Shown: piece after piece, positions 43,938 to 53,698 of the stretch | How the letters are laid out: each line of letters starts with the position of its first letter | Position numbering within the stretch: position 1 is the stretch's first letter | Source: Ruegeria sp. YS9 | GTDB lineage: Bacteria > Pseudomonadota > Alphaproteobacteria > Rhodobacterales > Rhodobacteraceae | Direction of reading: 5' to 3' | DNA length: 64,000 nt | NCBI RefSeq assembly: GCF_024628725.1 | Contig: NZ_CP102410.1 | Span: forward strand, 372,001-436,000 | Translations under genes and position numbers: made by a program | Notes under the pieces: generated by a model | What the model saw: the letters and a program-made list of their open reading frames with translations, nothing else | Database searches by the model: none | What the model was told of the DNA's origin: nothing

Positions 43938-45011
43938 CTAACTCCGAGGTCCGGACCAACGCAAGATCAGGTTGGCTGCGACGGGTGCACCGATGATGAC
44001 AAGCACGATCCGCGTCAGGTGATGACTGATTACAAAGCCCAGATCAGCGCCCGAGACGATGGCCAGAACCGTCATCTCGGCCTGCCCTCCGGGTGCGAAA
44101 GCCAGAAAGGCTTCGACGGGCCGCCCCAAACCAACAGAGGTGACAAGGGCAGTGAAACCCGCCGCCAGAACTGCAAGTACGACAACATATGCAACGCCCG
44201 CAGCTACAACCCGGCGCAGCTCCCCCCAGGTTACGCCAACAAATTTTTCTCCAATCGCGCAACCGATGAAAAACTGCGCGACCAGCACGGCTTCGCGCGG
44301 CGGGCGAGAATGGATGAAATCCCCCAGCGACAAGGCGGCTGTTAGAATCATCGGACCAAGGATGGATGCGCCGAAAAGCCCTATTCTCTCTCCTCCCTTC
44401 CAGCCGATGAAAGCCGCCAGAACCATCAGCAGCAGTTCATGAACAGGTAGCTCACGCGCCGGCTGTCCTATGGGATTGGTGAGTTCCGCATCGTAGAAAA
44501 GCGTCAGAAACAATGGCGCCAAAGTGACGATGATCAACACGCGCGTACCGTGGATCAGGGAAAGGGTTCTTGGGTCGGCTCCGGCCTCGGTGCCGAAAAT
44601 GATCATGTCCTGCAAACCGCCCGGCATCGCTGCGTAAAAGGCAGTTTTTTCGTCAAACCCCCAGATTTTTCGAAAAAACGGCACACCAACAAAAGCAATC
44701 AGGATTATGAAGACGGGAACCAGCAGGATCGATGCGGCCATCTTGGGCAGTTCGACGAAAAGTGCCGGCGTGATCGAGGCACCAACTGCTACGCCCAGAA
44801 TCGTTCTGGCGGCGACGGAAACTTGCCCAAACCCTTGCATTGGCGCCTGAGCAAGCGCAGCGATCAGGCAAGCTGCCATGGGGCCGAACAAGAACGGCAA
44901 CGGCAGGTCCAATACCCCGAAGACCGCTGTGCCAAGCGCTGCAATCCCAAACGTCACCGACCTTTTCACAAGGGGGGAAGGGTGGTCCTTCAAGATGGGC
45001 AAAACCTGCAT
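43938..45011 (-). CDS. AbrB-family membrane protein (putative transporter)
   Basis: 357 residues with about ten hydrophobic segments and the duplicated AbrB/Gcp architecture: FLFGPMAACLIAALA near 49, GVAVGASITP near 83, AAMPGGLQDMIIFG in the first half and FAPGGQAEMTVLA in the second. Despite the name the family is membrane-bound, not a DNA-binding AbrB; function is unclear, with transport or regulator roles suggested. Start at ATG 45011; a TTG at 45041 is possible. It is divergent from a GntR/FCD regulator with an operator-like palindrome in between, so its expression is probably switched by that regulator. Confidence 0.82.
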   Translation of the reverse strand: MQVLPILKDHPSPLVKRSVTFGIAALGTAVFGVLDLPLPFLFGPMAACLIAALAQAPMQGFGQVSVAARTILGVAVGASITPALFVELPKMAASILLVPVFIILIAFVGVPFFRKIWGFDEKTAFYAAMPGGLQDMIIFGTEAGADPRTLSLIHGTRVLIIVTLAPLFLTLFYDAELTNPIGQPARELPVHELLLMVLAAFIGWKGGERIGLFGASILGPMILTAALSLGDFIHSRPPREAVLVAQFFIGCAIGEKFVGVTWGELRRVVAAGVAYVVVLAVLAAGFTALVTSVGLGRPVEAFLAFAPGGQAEMTVLAIVSGADLGFVISHHLTRIVLVIIGAPVAANLILRWSGPRS

Positions 45012-45041
45012 TCCATTGCCATTGACCCGCAATGTGTTCAA

Positions 45042-45061
45042 TTGTATTCACTTGGATACAA
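45042..45061. promoter_or_regulatory. GntR/FCD operator-like palindrome
   Basis: Arms TTGTAT and ATACAA separated by eight bases lie in the 65-bp gap between the AbrB-family gene and the GntR gene. TTGTAT...ATACAA is a common core for FCD-type GntR regulators. It would cover the promoters of both genes. Confidence 0.55.
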
Positions 45062-45076
45062 AGTGCAAGCAAGAAC

Positions 45077-45760
45077 ATGATGACCTTTCAGGACGACCCA
45101 ATTCAGCCAGGCCCCCAAGGCAATTCCGTGTATCAACGGTTGCTGGACGAGATTCGCGAAGGGGCGCTTTTGCCCGGCGATCGCTTGAGAGAGATTGACC
45201 TGTCCAATCGGTTGGGCGTCAGCCGGACTCCTGTGCGCGAAGCGATCCGGCAGCTTGAGGCGGATGGGCTTGTCACGCATGTGCCAAGGCAGGGCGCAAC
45301 GGTCCGAAGCCTGAGTTATGCCGAGGTGATGGAGCTTTATGAGATGCGTGCCGTGCTTGAAGGCACTGCGGCCCGCCTGGCGGCCCGAGCCGCGTCAGAT
45401 ATCGAATTGGACGAACTGGAGGTGCTGAACGACCAACTTGCCCAGGCAGGTACGGGGCCGGAGGCCGCCCGGATCAACAGGGTGTTTCACGCCACCCTGC
45501 TGGATGTAGCCAAGAACCGGTTTCTGGCGAAATCCATGCTTTCATTGCAAAAGGCGCTGCTGATACTCGGGCCGTCGCAACTGTTGGACAATGAACGGGC
45601 GGATGCCGCAGTCGCGGAACACAGGCGCATTATGGCAGCCCTCAAATCGCGAGACAGCGCTGCGGCCGAGATGGAAATGCGAACACATATTCAAGCCGGC
45701 CAGAGGATGCGCATTCGCGCACTTCAGGAGCGCGACCGCACAACCGATCAGGGCCAATAG
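45077..45760 (+). CDS. GntR-family regulator with FCD domain
   Basis: 227 residues. N-terminal GntR winged helix at about 14-80 (DEIREGALLPGDRLREIDLS, SRTPVREAIRQLEADGLV), then a helical FCD ligand domain (about 90-215) with the metal/ligand-binding pattern NRVFHATLLDVAKN and an AEHRRIMAALK histidine segment. The ATG at 45077 is chosen because translation further upstream would run through the operator. Divergent from the AbrB-family gene, its probable target. FCD regulators respond to carboxylic acids. Confidence 0.88.
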   Translation: MMTFQDDPIQPGPQGNSVYQRLLDEIREGALLPGDRLREIDLSNRLGVSRTPVREAIRQLEADGLVTHVPRQGATVRSLSYAEVMELYEMRAVLEGTAARLAARAASDIELDELEVLNDQLAQAGTGPEAARINRVFHATLLDVAKNRFLAKSMLSLQKALLILGPSQLLDNERADAAVAEHRRIMAALKSRDSAAAEMEMRTHIQAGQRMRIRALQERDRTTDQGQ

Positions 45761-46124
45761 GACAAACAGATTGTTTCTCCTCGTAACGTTGCTTGGAAAA
45801 ACACCGTGATCGATGGCGGCAATTCGCGCAGCACCCTATGGGTTTTGGACGTTGCCGGACTTGCCCGGAAACTCCGGTGGTGCTTTGACGGTGGCAGCTT
45901 GTGTTGCCGCGGCTCCGCTCTGGCAAAAGCCCAACCCAAATCCTGGCGAACCGCCTGCTTGGGGTGGCGTTTTTGCTTTCACCCTGCTGTTTCGTTTCCA
46001 GGGCTGGCAACGCGGCCCCGGAAGGCCGGGGGGCTGATCGAAATCGCAAGCCTATTCAGCGCACTGAGCCAGAAACGGCACCGTCAGTTTGACAGAACGG
46101 GCCGCCGCCAGCGCCAAAGCACAT
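45761..46124. other. 364-bp gap without a supported gene
   Basis: Between the convergent ends of the GntR and metalloprotease genes. Frames on both strands give only low-complexity or Arg/Trp-rich text with no family features. No clear terminator hairpin with a T run was found. Confidence 0.4.
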
Positions 46125-49073
46125 CTATATCCAAAAGCTGTCTTCGTCCAAAAGGGGCATATGCGTCAGACTTTGCTCGTCGCCCTCGATGTCCGTGTTT
46201 CCACTCAACAAGGCGGCCAATGGGTCTTCGGAAACAGAGAGCACCGCGTCCTGAGCCTGATGCAAGCTTACCAGCGTGTAGTCGTCTTCTGCGTCTTCGT
46301 GACCGTCAAGATCAGGGGCGAACTTCAGATAATCGACCGTTTCATCCCAATCAGACATTCCCAGGTTTTCTGCGCCTGTCGGTGTGTTCTGATCATCTGT
46401 CGCAACTCGAGCGAGTTTGGGCAGTCCGTTTCCTACTGTCCCACTGCCGTCGATATCAAAGCCATAGAAGGTTTCGACTGCCGCAACGTCAGGGATGGTG
46501 TTGGAACCGACATATACACCATTGGAATCCGTGACCCATTCCCCGTAGGACCCATCCGTATTCTTCCACAGCACCCGGTAGCCGCCGCCCGAAGCCTCGG
46601 CCTGGATGGCCTGCCAGCCGGGGAAACTGTTCGGGCCGACAGTGGCGTTGTTGAATGTCAAAGTCGTGGTGCCGTCAATCAGATACTCACCCCGGGTTGA
46701 CGCCCCCAGCATTGTCCCGCCGTTGGATTCAACGTTGATCGTTCCATGACCCGTCAACCCGTCATTGTTCAGATCAACGCCATAGAAGACCTCTACATCC
46801 GCAACATTGTCGATCGTTGCACTGCTCTGGAATTCACCAGCCGCATTCGTGGTCCATTCACCATAGGACCCATCCGAATTCTTCCACAACACCCGATAAC
46901 CGCCGCCCGAAGCCTCGGCCTGAATGGCCTGCCAGCCGGGGAAACTGTTCGGGCCGGCAATAACCTGGTTGAGCTTCAAGTCGATGCTGCCGCCGATTAC
47001 ATATGCGCCATTGGTTGACCATCCCAGCGCCGTGGAACCGTTGGACTCGATGCTTGTCGTGATATGACCGATTTGTGCATCATTGTTCAGGTTGGCGCCA
47101 TAGAAGACCTCGACATCCCGAACGTCGTCTATGGTGCTGCTGCTGACAAAACGACCACTGGCATCGGTCACCCATTCCCCAAACGTGCCGTCCGTATTCT
47201 TCCACAGCACCCTGTAACCGCCGCCCGAAGCCTCGGCCTGAATGGCCTGCCAGCCGGGAAAACTGCCCGGGCCGGCTTTGGCACCGTTGAGGGTCAGTTC
47301 AATGGTGCCATTGATCAAATACGAACCCAGACTTGACGAAACGAGCGTCGTGGAGCCATTGGTTTCAACCGTGACCGTACCATGCCCCGTCAGCCCGTCA
47401 TTGTTCAAATCAACGCCATAGAAGGCCTCAACATCAGCCACGTTGCCGATGCTGCTGCTGCTGAGGAACTGACCATTGGCATTGACGGTCCATTCCCCAT
47501 ATGTCCCATCCACGTTTTTCCACAGCACTTTGTAACCGCCGCCCGAAGCCTCGGCCTGAATGGCCTGCCAGCCGGCGATCGTGTTTTGACCAACAGCCTG
47601 ACCATTAAATACCAGCGTCACGTTCGAGCTGCCTGCATCCAGAACGTAAATGCCCTGACTTGCATGTTTCAGCGTGGTGCCGGTCGTCTCGATATCCGAA
47701 AGCTGCATGGCCGCTTCGATATTCGAACGAGTATATGTCTGTGACCCATTCAGGAACTGAATGGCCTCGACATCATCTTCCACCGTGAAGGTGATGCGCG
47801 ACACGGCATCGATAAATTCGTATTTCGTGCCGTTTTTGATGAACAGATAGCTGCTGATGGCGCTGACAAATCGGACTGTGTCAGCACCGCTTCCTCCGGA
47901 AAACGAGCCGGCATTGTTGGTCACAATGGCCCAATCGTCGCCCCGGCCGCCGAATACCTGGTCGGCGCCGGAACCGTTCGCCAGATAAATGGTGTCGTTC
48001 CCCCGGCCGCCATAAATGGTGTTGTTGTTGGTTCCGTCGGACACCGAGTATATTCGGTCGTTCCCATACTCTCCCTTTAATACATTCTGGGCTGTGTTCC
48101 CCACCAGTACGTCGTCGAACACTCCGCCAATTGCGTTTTCAATTACAACGCCATGCGCGATTGTGAAGCCACCCTTAATAAGCGAGGAAGCATGTGATAC
48201 TACACCGCCGCCAGTCTCACTGTAGTCTAGTGTCGCTGGCCTCAGGTCGATCCAGGCATCGCGCCCGCTATTATTCCAAATGGTGTCATTTCCGCCGGCG
48301 TCCCATATAGCCTGATAGCCTGTGCCTGGAGCATTTGACGGAGGTAGAATGTATGTAGTGTCGCCCGTGTTGTAAGTGGTATTCGCGCCATACATTGCCT
48401 GCAACGCGGCAATGTCCAAAGCGCCAAGCCCAGTTGAACCTCCATAAATCGCGGTGGATGAGAGAAGTCCGTTCTGTTCGGTCCAGCCATCATTATACGA
48501 CATCACCGTGTAGACACCCTGATTCAGGTCGCCGGCCCCGAATGAATTAAATGGCGATGTGACACCATCCATAACGGTTGTTCCCAGGAAGGTATCGTGC
48601 GGGTGAGCAAGCCCCAGAGCGTGCCCCAGTTCGTGAACCAACGTAGTAAAGAAGTACCCGCCCGGATCGCCGTTGCCATTAAGACCAGAATTAGCGGTCC
48701 AGTAATCGGTGTTGTAAGCGCCATAAAAAGGACCAGTATAACTGGTGTTTATCGGCGCATAGTGGTAGCCGAGCGTATAGGGGTCGTCAAAAAACGAGCT
48801 GGGCGCGATGACTTCAATAAGGTCAGCATTGGCAACACTGGTTTCGACAAAACTTATGTTGGCCACCGCTTCTATTGCTGCTAGCGCCGCGCGGAACTCG
48901 TTTTTGTACTCATTTGTCCATGCTTGCCCCAGTTGGCCTCCGAATTGTGTGCCAAACGCGTAGTTTATAACAGTGGGAGTAGACGGATCCCCATCACCGA
49001 AAGCAATATTGCCTTGTATCGAGTTGAGCGGCGAAGAAGCGGAAGGTCTTGGAATTATAGTCGTAGTAGCCAT
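46125..49073 (-). CDS. Serralysin-type M10 metalloprotease with RTX motifs and four Trp-rich modules
   Basis: 982 residues, secreted, no N-terminal signal peptide, as expected for type I secretion. Zinc site H147-E148-x2-H151-x5-H157 (VHELGHALGLAH) and Met-turn with M191 and Y193 (VMSYND). RTX calcium repeats at about 355-400 (GGRGNDTIY, GGRGDDW). Four modules of exactly 106 residues follow at about 460-885, each with WQAIQAEASGGGY, VLWKN and a calcium-loop-like DLNNDG; they resemble the Trp-rich C-terminal domain family (W_rich_C). An acidic tail ends in EDSFWI, a plausible type I signal. Serralysins are usually near 480 residues, so the modules double its size. The secretion genes at 40671-43726 are on the same strand. 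Confidence 0.92.
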   Translation of the reverse strand: MATTTIIPRPSASSPLNSIQGNIAFGDGDPSTPTVINYAFGTQFGGQLGQAWTNEYKNEFRAALAAIEAVANISFVETSVANADLIEVIAPSSFFDDPYTLGYHYAPINTSYTGPFYGAYNTDYWTANSGLNGNGDPGGYFFTTLVHELGHALGLAHPHDTFLGTTVMDGVTSPFNSFGAGDLNQGVYTVMSYNDGWTEQNGLLSSTAIYGGSTGLGALDIAALQAMYGANTTYNTGDTTYILPPSNAPGTGYQAIWDAGGNDTIWNNSGRDAWIDLRPATLDYSETGGGVVSHASSLIKGGFTIAHGVVIENAIGGVFDDVLVGNTAQNVLKGEYGNDRIYSVSDGTNNNTIYGGRGNDTIYLANGSGADQVFGGRGDDWAIVTNNAGSFSGGSGADTVRFVSAISSYLFIKNGTKYEFIDAVSRITFTVEDDVEAIQFLNGSQTYTRSNIEAAMQLSDIETTGTTLKHASQGIYVLDAGSSNVTLVFNGQAVGQNTIAGWQAIQAEASGGGYKVLWKNVDGTYGEWTVNANGQFLSSSSIGNVADVEAFYGVDLNNDGLTGHGTVTVETNGSTTLVSSSLGSYLINGTIELTLNGAKAGPGSFPGWQAIQAEASGGGYRVLWKNTDGTFGEWVTDASGRFVSSSTIDDVRDVEVFYGANLNNDAQIGHITTSIESNGSTALGWSTNGAYVIGGSIDLKLNQVIAGPNSFPGWQAIQAEASGGGYRVLWKNSDGSYGEWTTNAAGEFQSSATIDNVADVEVFYGVDLNNDGLTGHGTINVESNGGTMLGASTRGEYLIDGTTTLTFNNATVGPNSFPGWQAIQAEASGGGYRVLWKNTDGSYGEWVTDSNGVYVGSNTIPDVAAVETFYGFDIDGSGTVGNGLPKLARVATDDQNTPTGAENLGMSDWDETVDYLKFAPDLDGHEDAEDDYTLVSLHQAQDAVLSVSEDPLAALLSGNTDIEGDEQSLTHMPLLDEDSFWI
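46418..47702 (-). repeat. Four tandem 318-bp coding repeats in the metalloprotease gene
   Basis: The core CCGCCGCCCGAAGCCTCGG (plus strand) recurs at 46582, 46900, 47218 and 47536, spaced exactly 318 bp apart. About 40 bp around each core are nearly identical even at silent sites, while the rest of each unit has drifted. Boundaries are approximate. Confidence 0.9.
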
Positions 49074-49563
49074 TGCTCAGCCCTGTACCTCGGAAGATTA
49101 GATTGCACTCGGATGCACGCTCAAATTGTTCTTTTTATGACAAACTACGATGCACCGATCCTTTTGAAACAGTAGGTGACACCATGTTTCAAATGACACT
49201 TTCTTTCAACGGCAGAACCGTCTCATAAGTGCAACAGAAGCCCCCGATCCTTGGCTGAACCGGGCATCTGCGACCGAATATGGTTTGGGCGTTCTGCCCA
49301 GTTTTGTTCCACTTTTTTAGACCCGTTTTCGAAGCTTTTCATCCCGCCGCAAGCTTTTGCTAATTCCTGCCCGGGCTTGTTCGATGGGCTCTGCTGTGTG
49401 GATATGCCCAAAGTGATGAACCGGTCAGCGTCGCCGAGGATGACATCCACGCCACTTTCGCCAGATTGCAGGCCCCGATTTGCGCCAATGTCAGACAAAG
49501 TTCCAAAAGCCCAATAACCGCGCCGCATGGACACCGATCGAACGGAGCGCCGAGAGCGATTTG
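49074..49563. other. 490-bp gap without a supported gene
   Basis: Lies upstream of the metalloprotease and downstream of mtlK. The half next to the protease is AT-richer and probably holds its promoter. Frames at about 49223-49534 and 49251-49517 overlap on opposite strands, have no ribosome site and no recognisable motif; one could be a gene remnant but nothing supports it. Confidence 0.4.
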
Positions 49564-51069
49564 CTACGTTGAACCGTTGGCGGCATACTCAGCGATGGCC
49601 GCCCGGCTGCCACGTTGCCATATCAGCGTCAGCCAGCGGGCAAAGGCGTTGGAAAACTGTGTACTGATTCCAAAGTCACCGCTGTAGAAACCCTGCTCCA
49701 GCCAAAGCTCAGGTTCGGTTTTGGACGCCCGCGCAGTGCTGTTCAGGCTTTCCCACTGGGGGTCATTAGGAGCGATCTCGGAGCCATCTTCACGAACACC
49801 CGCACACATCCGGCACCAGAACGCTTCGGCAAGCGCGAGCCCACTTACAGAAGAACCTGATGCAAGTGCATCGCGCAGCGACGGCAGCAAAAATCCCGGA
49901 TGTCGTGCCGATCCGTCGAACGCGACCCTGCGTGTGGTATCGTGAATCGCAGTGTTTGAAAATCGCCTCTCAACCAACTCAAGGTATTCTTGCGCTGTTG
50001 CTTCGGGAACGGCTTCGACATGAGGCAGGATTTCTTCAGCTTGCACTTTGCCAAGGAATGCCACGATGTCCGGGTCCTTCATGCAGTCGGCAATCGTCGG
50101 AACATTCAGTATTTCTCCGACATTTGCCAGCAGTTGATGACCTCCGTTCAAAATGCGCAACTTCATTTTCTCGTAACCATGAACGTTGTGGGTCAGTGTT
50201 ACGCCGACCTTTTCGAGAGCCGGGCGCCCGGCACAGAAGGCATCCTCGATGACCCATTGGCGAAAGTTTTCATGCGAGACGGGCGCTCTGTCATCGACGC
50301 CAAGGGCGTGGCATTGCGATACCAGTTGGTCGGTCGTCGCAGGCACGATGCAATCCACCATCGAGTTCGGAAACGCGCCATGCCTGTCGATCCAGCTGGC
50401 CAGTTCCGGGTCGGACATGCGCGCCAATCCCACAACACAGTTCCGCAAAATCGTTCCGTTGCCTTGAAGATTGTCGCAGCTGAGCGCCGTAAACGGCTTC
50501 GAACCCTCGGCTCGCCGCCGTCTGAGCGCCGCAACCATCGCGCCGAAGGCCGTACGTGGCTGATTGGGATTTTCTGCATCATGACGGATATCTGCGTGAT
50601 CGGAATCGAATGCACCGCTGTTGGCATCCAGAAAATACCCACCTTCGGTAACGGTCAGCGAAACGATCCGGGTGGCCGGGTCGGCCATCGCCTGGATGAG
50701 GGCGGTGTTGTTTTCCTCGATCGGCAGGTAATCGATCATTGGACCAATCACCTCGGCAGACATTCCGTTTGGTCCCAGCTCGATCAGGGTTGTAAGGCAG
50801 TCCTGTGCAAGCAGTCGCTCTCGCATAGCAGCGTCATAGCTTCGCACACCCGCCCCGACGATTGCCCAGTCATGGGCCAGCCCCTGCTGCATGAGCTGGT
50901 GAACATACCAGGCCTGATGCGCGCGATGGAAATTACCCAATCCAATATGAACGATGCCCGGAGTCAGATCCGAACGTTTGTACAACGGGGTCTTCACGGT
51001 GGATGGCAGCTCAGAGAGGCTCTCTTGCCGCAGCTGTGTCGGGGATTTTGCGTTCGCCACAGGGTCCAT
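49564..51069 (-). CDS. mtlK: Mannitol 2-dehydrogenase (polyol-specific long-chain dehydrogenase)
   Basis: 501 residues. N-terminal nucleotide-binding fold (IVHIGLGNFHRAHQAWY near 39), the family stretch TEGGY near 141, and catalytic Lys in YEKMKLRILNGGH near 290. It oxidises D-mannitol or D-arabinitol to the ketose with NAD. The ATG overlaps the smoS stop (TGATG), and it is the last gene of the smo operon, as in Rhodobacter sphaeroides. Length fits the family. Related fructuronate reductases cannot be ruled out by sequence alone, but context favours polyol use. Confidence 0.92.
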   Translation of the reverse strand: MDPVANAKSPTQLRQESLSELPSTVKTPLYKRSDLTPGIVHIGLGNFHRAHQAWYVHQLMQQGLAHDWAIVGAGVRSYDAAMRERLLAQDCLTTLIELGPNGMSAEVIGPMIDYLPIEENNTALIQAMADPATRIVSLTVTEGGYFLDANSGAFDSDHADIRHDAENPNQPRTAFGAMVAALRRRRAEGSKPFTALSCDNLQGNGTILRNCVVGLARMSDPELASWIDRHGAFPNSMVDCIVPATTDQLVSQCHALGVDDRAPVSHENFRQWVIEDAFCAGRPALEKVGVTLTHNVHGYEKMKLRILNGGHQLLANVGEILNVPTIADCMKDPDIVAFLGKVQAEEILPHVEAVPEATAQEYLELVERRFSNTAIHDTTRRVAFDGSARHPGFLLPSLRDALASGSSVSGLALAEAFWCRMCAGVREDGSEIAPNDPQWESLNSTARASKTEPELWLEQGFYSGDFGISTQFSNAFARWLTLIWQRGSRAAIAEYAANGST

Positions 51070-51842
51070 CAGCTCATCCAGTTTCCACCGTCGACGTTGT
51101 AAGTCTGCGCGACGATATACCTGGCCTCTTCAGAGGCCAGAAAAACCGCCATGCCTGTCAGGTCTTCCGCGCGTCCCATGCGGCCATATGGAACAGCTGC
51201 CGCCACTTCACGCTTTTTCTGGCCAAGGAGTTTGCCTTCATGCTTTGCAAAAAAGGCGTCCACGCCATCCCAATGTTCGCCATCGACGACACCGGGGGCA
51301 ATCGCGTTTACATTGATCCCATGAGAAATCAGGTTCAGCCCCGCCGATTGGGTCAGGGATATGATCGCCGCCTTGCTGGCGCAGTAGACAGCGACCAAAG
51401 GTTCACCCCTTCGCCCGGCCTGCGAGGCCATATTGATTATTCGGCCTTTGGTTCCGTGCTCGATCATATGTTTGGCAACGGCCTGCATCGTAAACAGCGC
51501 ACCCGCGACGTTGATGTCAAAAACGCGATTGTAGTCGGCGCGTTCAATCTCGACGATTGGTGCGGCGGTGAAGATGGCTGCGTTGTTGATCAGAATATCG
51601 ATCGGGCCGAAATGGGTCGCGGTTATTGCTATGGCCTGATCGATGCTCTGCTGGTCGGTCACGTCCATCTCGACAGCGAAAGCCGTCGCGCCGATCCCGG
51701 CGACCGCGTCCTGCGCGCGCTGGAAGTCGATGTCGGCGACGGCGACTCGCGCGCCCTCTGCCACATAGGCCTTGGCAAATGCCAATCCAATGCCCCGCGC
51801 AGCCCCGGTAATCAGGGCGGTTTTGCCCGTCAGACGTTTCAT
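51069..51842 (-). CDS. smoS: Sorbitol dehydrogenase, short-chain dehydrogenase family
   Basis: 257 residues. Classical SDR: cofactor motif TGAARGIG near 12-19, NNAA near 88, catalytic S near 139, Y152-x3-K156 in VYCASKAAI, and VDGGNWMS at the C-terminus. It should oxidise D-glucitol to fructose. Its start overlaps the smoK stop (ATGA) and its stop overlaps the mtlK start, so the enzymes are translated with the transporter ATPase. Cytoplasmic. Confidence 0.92.
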   Translation of the reverse strand: MKRLTGKTALITGAARGIGLAFAKAYVAEGARVAVADIDFQRAQDAVAGIGATAFAVEMDVTDQQSIDQAIAITATHFGPIDILINNAAIFTAAPIVEIERADYNRVFDINVAGALFTMQAVAKHMIEHGTKGRIINMASQAGRRGEPLVAVYCASKAAIISLTQSAGLNLISHGINVNAIAPGVVDGEHWDGVDAFFAKHEGKLLGQKKREVAAAVPYGRMGRAEDLTGMAVFLASEEARYIVAQTYNVDGGNWMS

Positions 51843-52843
51843 TCGATCCGCAGACCGTCTGCGTCAAATCTGTGGATCACATCGGCGCGTGGGGTCAGAT
51901 GAATGCGATCCCCATGGCGGAAACCAACCTCGCCGTCTGCACGTACGGTAATCGTTTCAGCCAATCCGGTTTCGTGGATATGGAAAAATGTGTCCGAACC
52001 AAGGTGTTCCGAGACGCTGACGACCCCGGACCATTCTCCTTCGGTTTCCGAAACTGCAATGTGTTCCGGTCGAATGCCGATCGTTTGGGCGCCGCGCTTT
52101 GCTGCTTCTGGCCCTTCGATGAAGTTCATCTTGGGCGAACCAATGAAACCTGCAACAAACAGGTTGCGTGGCGTTCGGTACAGTTCCAGCGGGCTGCCAA
52201 CCTGTTCGATCACGCCCGCCTGAAGCACAACGATCTTGTCCGCCATCGTCATGGCTTCGACCTGATCGTGGGTGACGTAGATCATCGTTGTCGCGAGGCG
52301 TTCGTGCAGCTCGCTGATCTCCAACCGCATGCCGACCCGCAACGCTGCGTCGAGGTTTGAAAGCGGCTCATCGAACAGGAACGCGGCCGGTTCACGAACG
52401 ATGGCCCGACCAATGGCGACGCGCTGACGCTGACCGCCGGACAACTGGCCCGGGCGGCGATCCAGGTAGTCGGTCAGGTTCAAAACGCTTGCCGCGCCCT
52501 CAACACGCTTGTCGATTTCAGCCTGATCCAGTTTCGCCATGCGCAGCGGAAATGCGATGTTCTTGCGCACGGTCATATGCGGGTAAAGCGCGTAAGACTG
52601 GAACACCATTGCCAGCCCTCGTTTGGCGGGCGGCACATCTGTTGCATCTGCGCCATCGATTTCTATGTGGCCGCTGGTGATATCCTCCAGCCCCGCGATC
52701 AGGCGCAGCAGCGTGGATTTACCGCAGCCCGAAGGGCCGACGAAAACGGTGAACTCGCCATCTTCAATGGTCAGGTCCAAGGGTGGAATAACCTCAACAT
52801 CGCCAAATTTCTTGGTCACAGACTTGAGTTGTATACGTCCCAT
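51839..52843 (-). CDS. smoK: Polyol ABC transporter ATP-binding protein
   Basis: 334 residues, MalK/UgpC type. Walker [14 protein letters not shown] near 37, signature [14 protein letters not shown] near 134, Walker [14 protein letters not shown] near 154, then a C-terminal OB-type regulatory domain (RPEHIAVSE near 275). Energises the SmoFG permease. It lies 12 bp after smoG and overlaps smoS by ATGA. Shared MalK-like ATPases can serve several importers, but the operon position makes polyols the likely cargo. Confidence 0.93.
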   Translation of the reverse strand: MGRIQLKSVTKKFGDVEVIPPLDLTIEDGEFTVFVGPSGCGKSTLLRLIAGLEDITSGHIEIDGADATDVPPAKRGLAMVFQSYALYPHMTVRKNIAFPLRMAKLDQAEIDKRVEGAASVLNLTDYLDRRPGQLSGGQRQRVAIGRAIVREPAAFLFDEPLSNLDAALRVGMRLEISELHERLATTMIYVTHDQVEAMTMADKIVVLQAGVIEQVGSPLELYRTPRNLFVAGFIGSPKMNFIEGPEAAKRGAQTIGIRPEHIAVSETEGEWSGVVSVSEHLGSDTFFHIHETGLAETITVRADGEVGFRHGDRIHLTPRADVIHRFDADGLRIE

Positions 52844-52855
52844 GAGTCGTGTTCC

Positions 52856-53686
52856 TTATTTCACAGCGCCGAAGGTCAGGCCGCGGACAAGTTGTTTCTG
52901 GCTGAACCAGCCAAGGATCAGGATGGGTGCAATCGCCATGGTCGAGGCCGCGCTGAGCTTGGCAAAGAACAAACCTTCCGGGCTGGAATAACTGGCGATG
53001 AAGGCCGTGAGCGGTGCAGCATCAACGGCAGTCAGATTGAGCGTCCAGAAAGCCTCGTTCCAGGCCAGAATGAAGTTCAACAGCACGGTCGAAGCGATGC
53101 CGGGAATGGCCATTGGGGTCAGGACATAGAGGATTTCCTCTTTCAAAGTCGCGCCGTCCATGCGCGCCGCTTCCAAGATCTCTCCGGGAATTTCGCGGAA
53201 ATACGTGTAGAGCATCCAGACAATGATCGGCAGGTTGATCAGCATCAGAACCACGACCAGCCCGCCCCGGCTGTCCAACAGGCCGAGTTGAATGAACAGC
53301 AGATAAATCGGATACAGGACACCAACCGCGGGCAGCATCTTTGTGGACAGCATCCAGAGCAGAATATCCTTTGTGCGTTTGGAAGGGACAAAGGCCATCG
53401 CCCATGCGGCCGGTACGGCGATGATGACGCCCAGAAGAGTCGAGCCTCCGGCAAGAATGACCGAGTTCCACAGGAACCGCATGTAATCCGAGCGCTCTTG
53501 CACGATGGCGTAATTCTCAAGCGTCCAGTCGAAGTTCAGAAACAGCGGAGGGCTGGCAATGGCCTGCGCCTCGGTTTTGAAGCTGGTCAGGATCGTCCAG
53601 AGGATCGGGAAAAAGATCAGCAGACCAACGGCCCATGCAAGGACAGTGTTCAGCGATTTACGGCGGGATGTGACGGAGCGGGCCAT
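52856..53686 (-). CDS. smoG: Polyol ABC transporter permease SmoG
   Basis: 276 residues with six hydrophobic segments and the cytoplasmic EAA loop typical of MalG-type permeases (EAARMDGATLKEEILYVLTPMA near 190). A basic N-terminus precedes the first membrane span. Partner of SmoF, 12 bp downstream of it. Inner membrane. Confidence 0.92.
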   Translation of the reverse strand: MARSVTSRRKSLNTVLAWAVGLLIFFPILWTILTSFKTEAQAIASPPLFLNFDWTLENYAIVQERSDYMRFLWNSVILAGGSTLLGVIIAVPAAWAMAFVPSKRTKDILLWMLSTKMLPAVGVLYPIYLLFIQLGLLDSRGGLVVVLMLINLPIIVWMLYTYFREIPGEILEAARMDGATLKEEILYVLTPMAIPGIASTVLLNFILAWNEAFWTLNLTAVDAAPLTAFIASYSSPEGLFFAKLSAASTMAIAPILILGWFSQKQLVRGLTFGAVK

Positions 53687-53698
53687 GAACTTATCTCC

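Noticed and set aside
43938..45011. Calling the AbrB-family protein a DNA-binding regulator
   Set aside because: It is a multi-span membrane protein; only the family name suggests regulation.
46418..47702. Regular repeats considered as a CRISPR array
   Set aside because: The period is 318 bp and fully in frame within a protease gene; no spacer-repeat structure.
49223..49534. Overlapping small frames in the gap before mtlK
   Set aside because: Opposite-strand frames of similar length, no start signals, no recognisable homology; transposase remnant considered but not supported.
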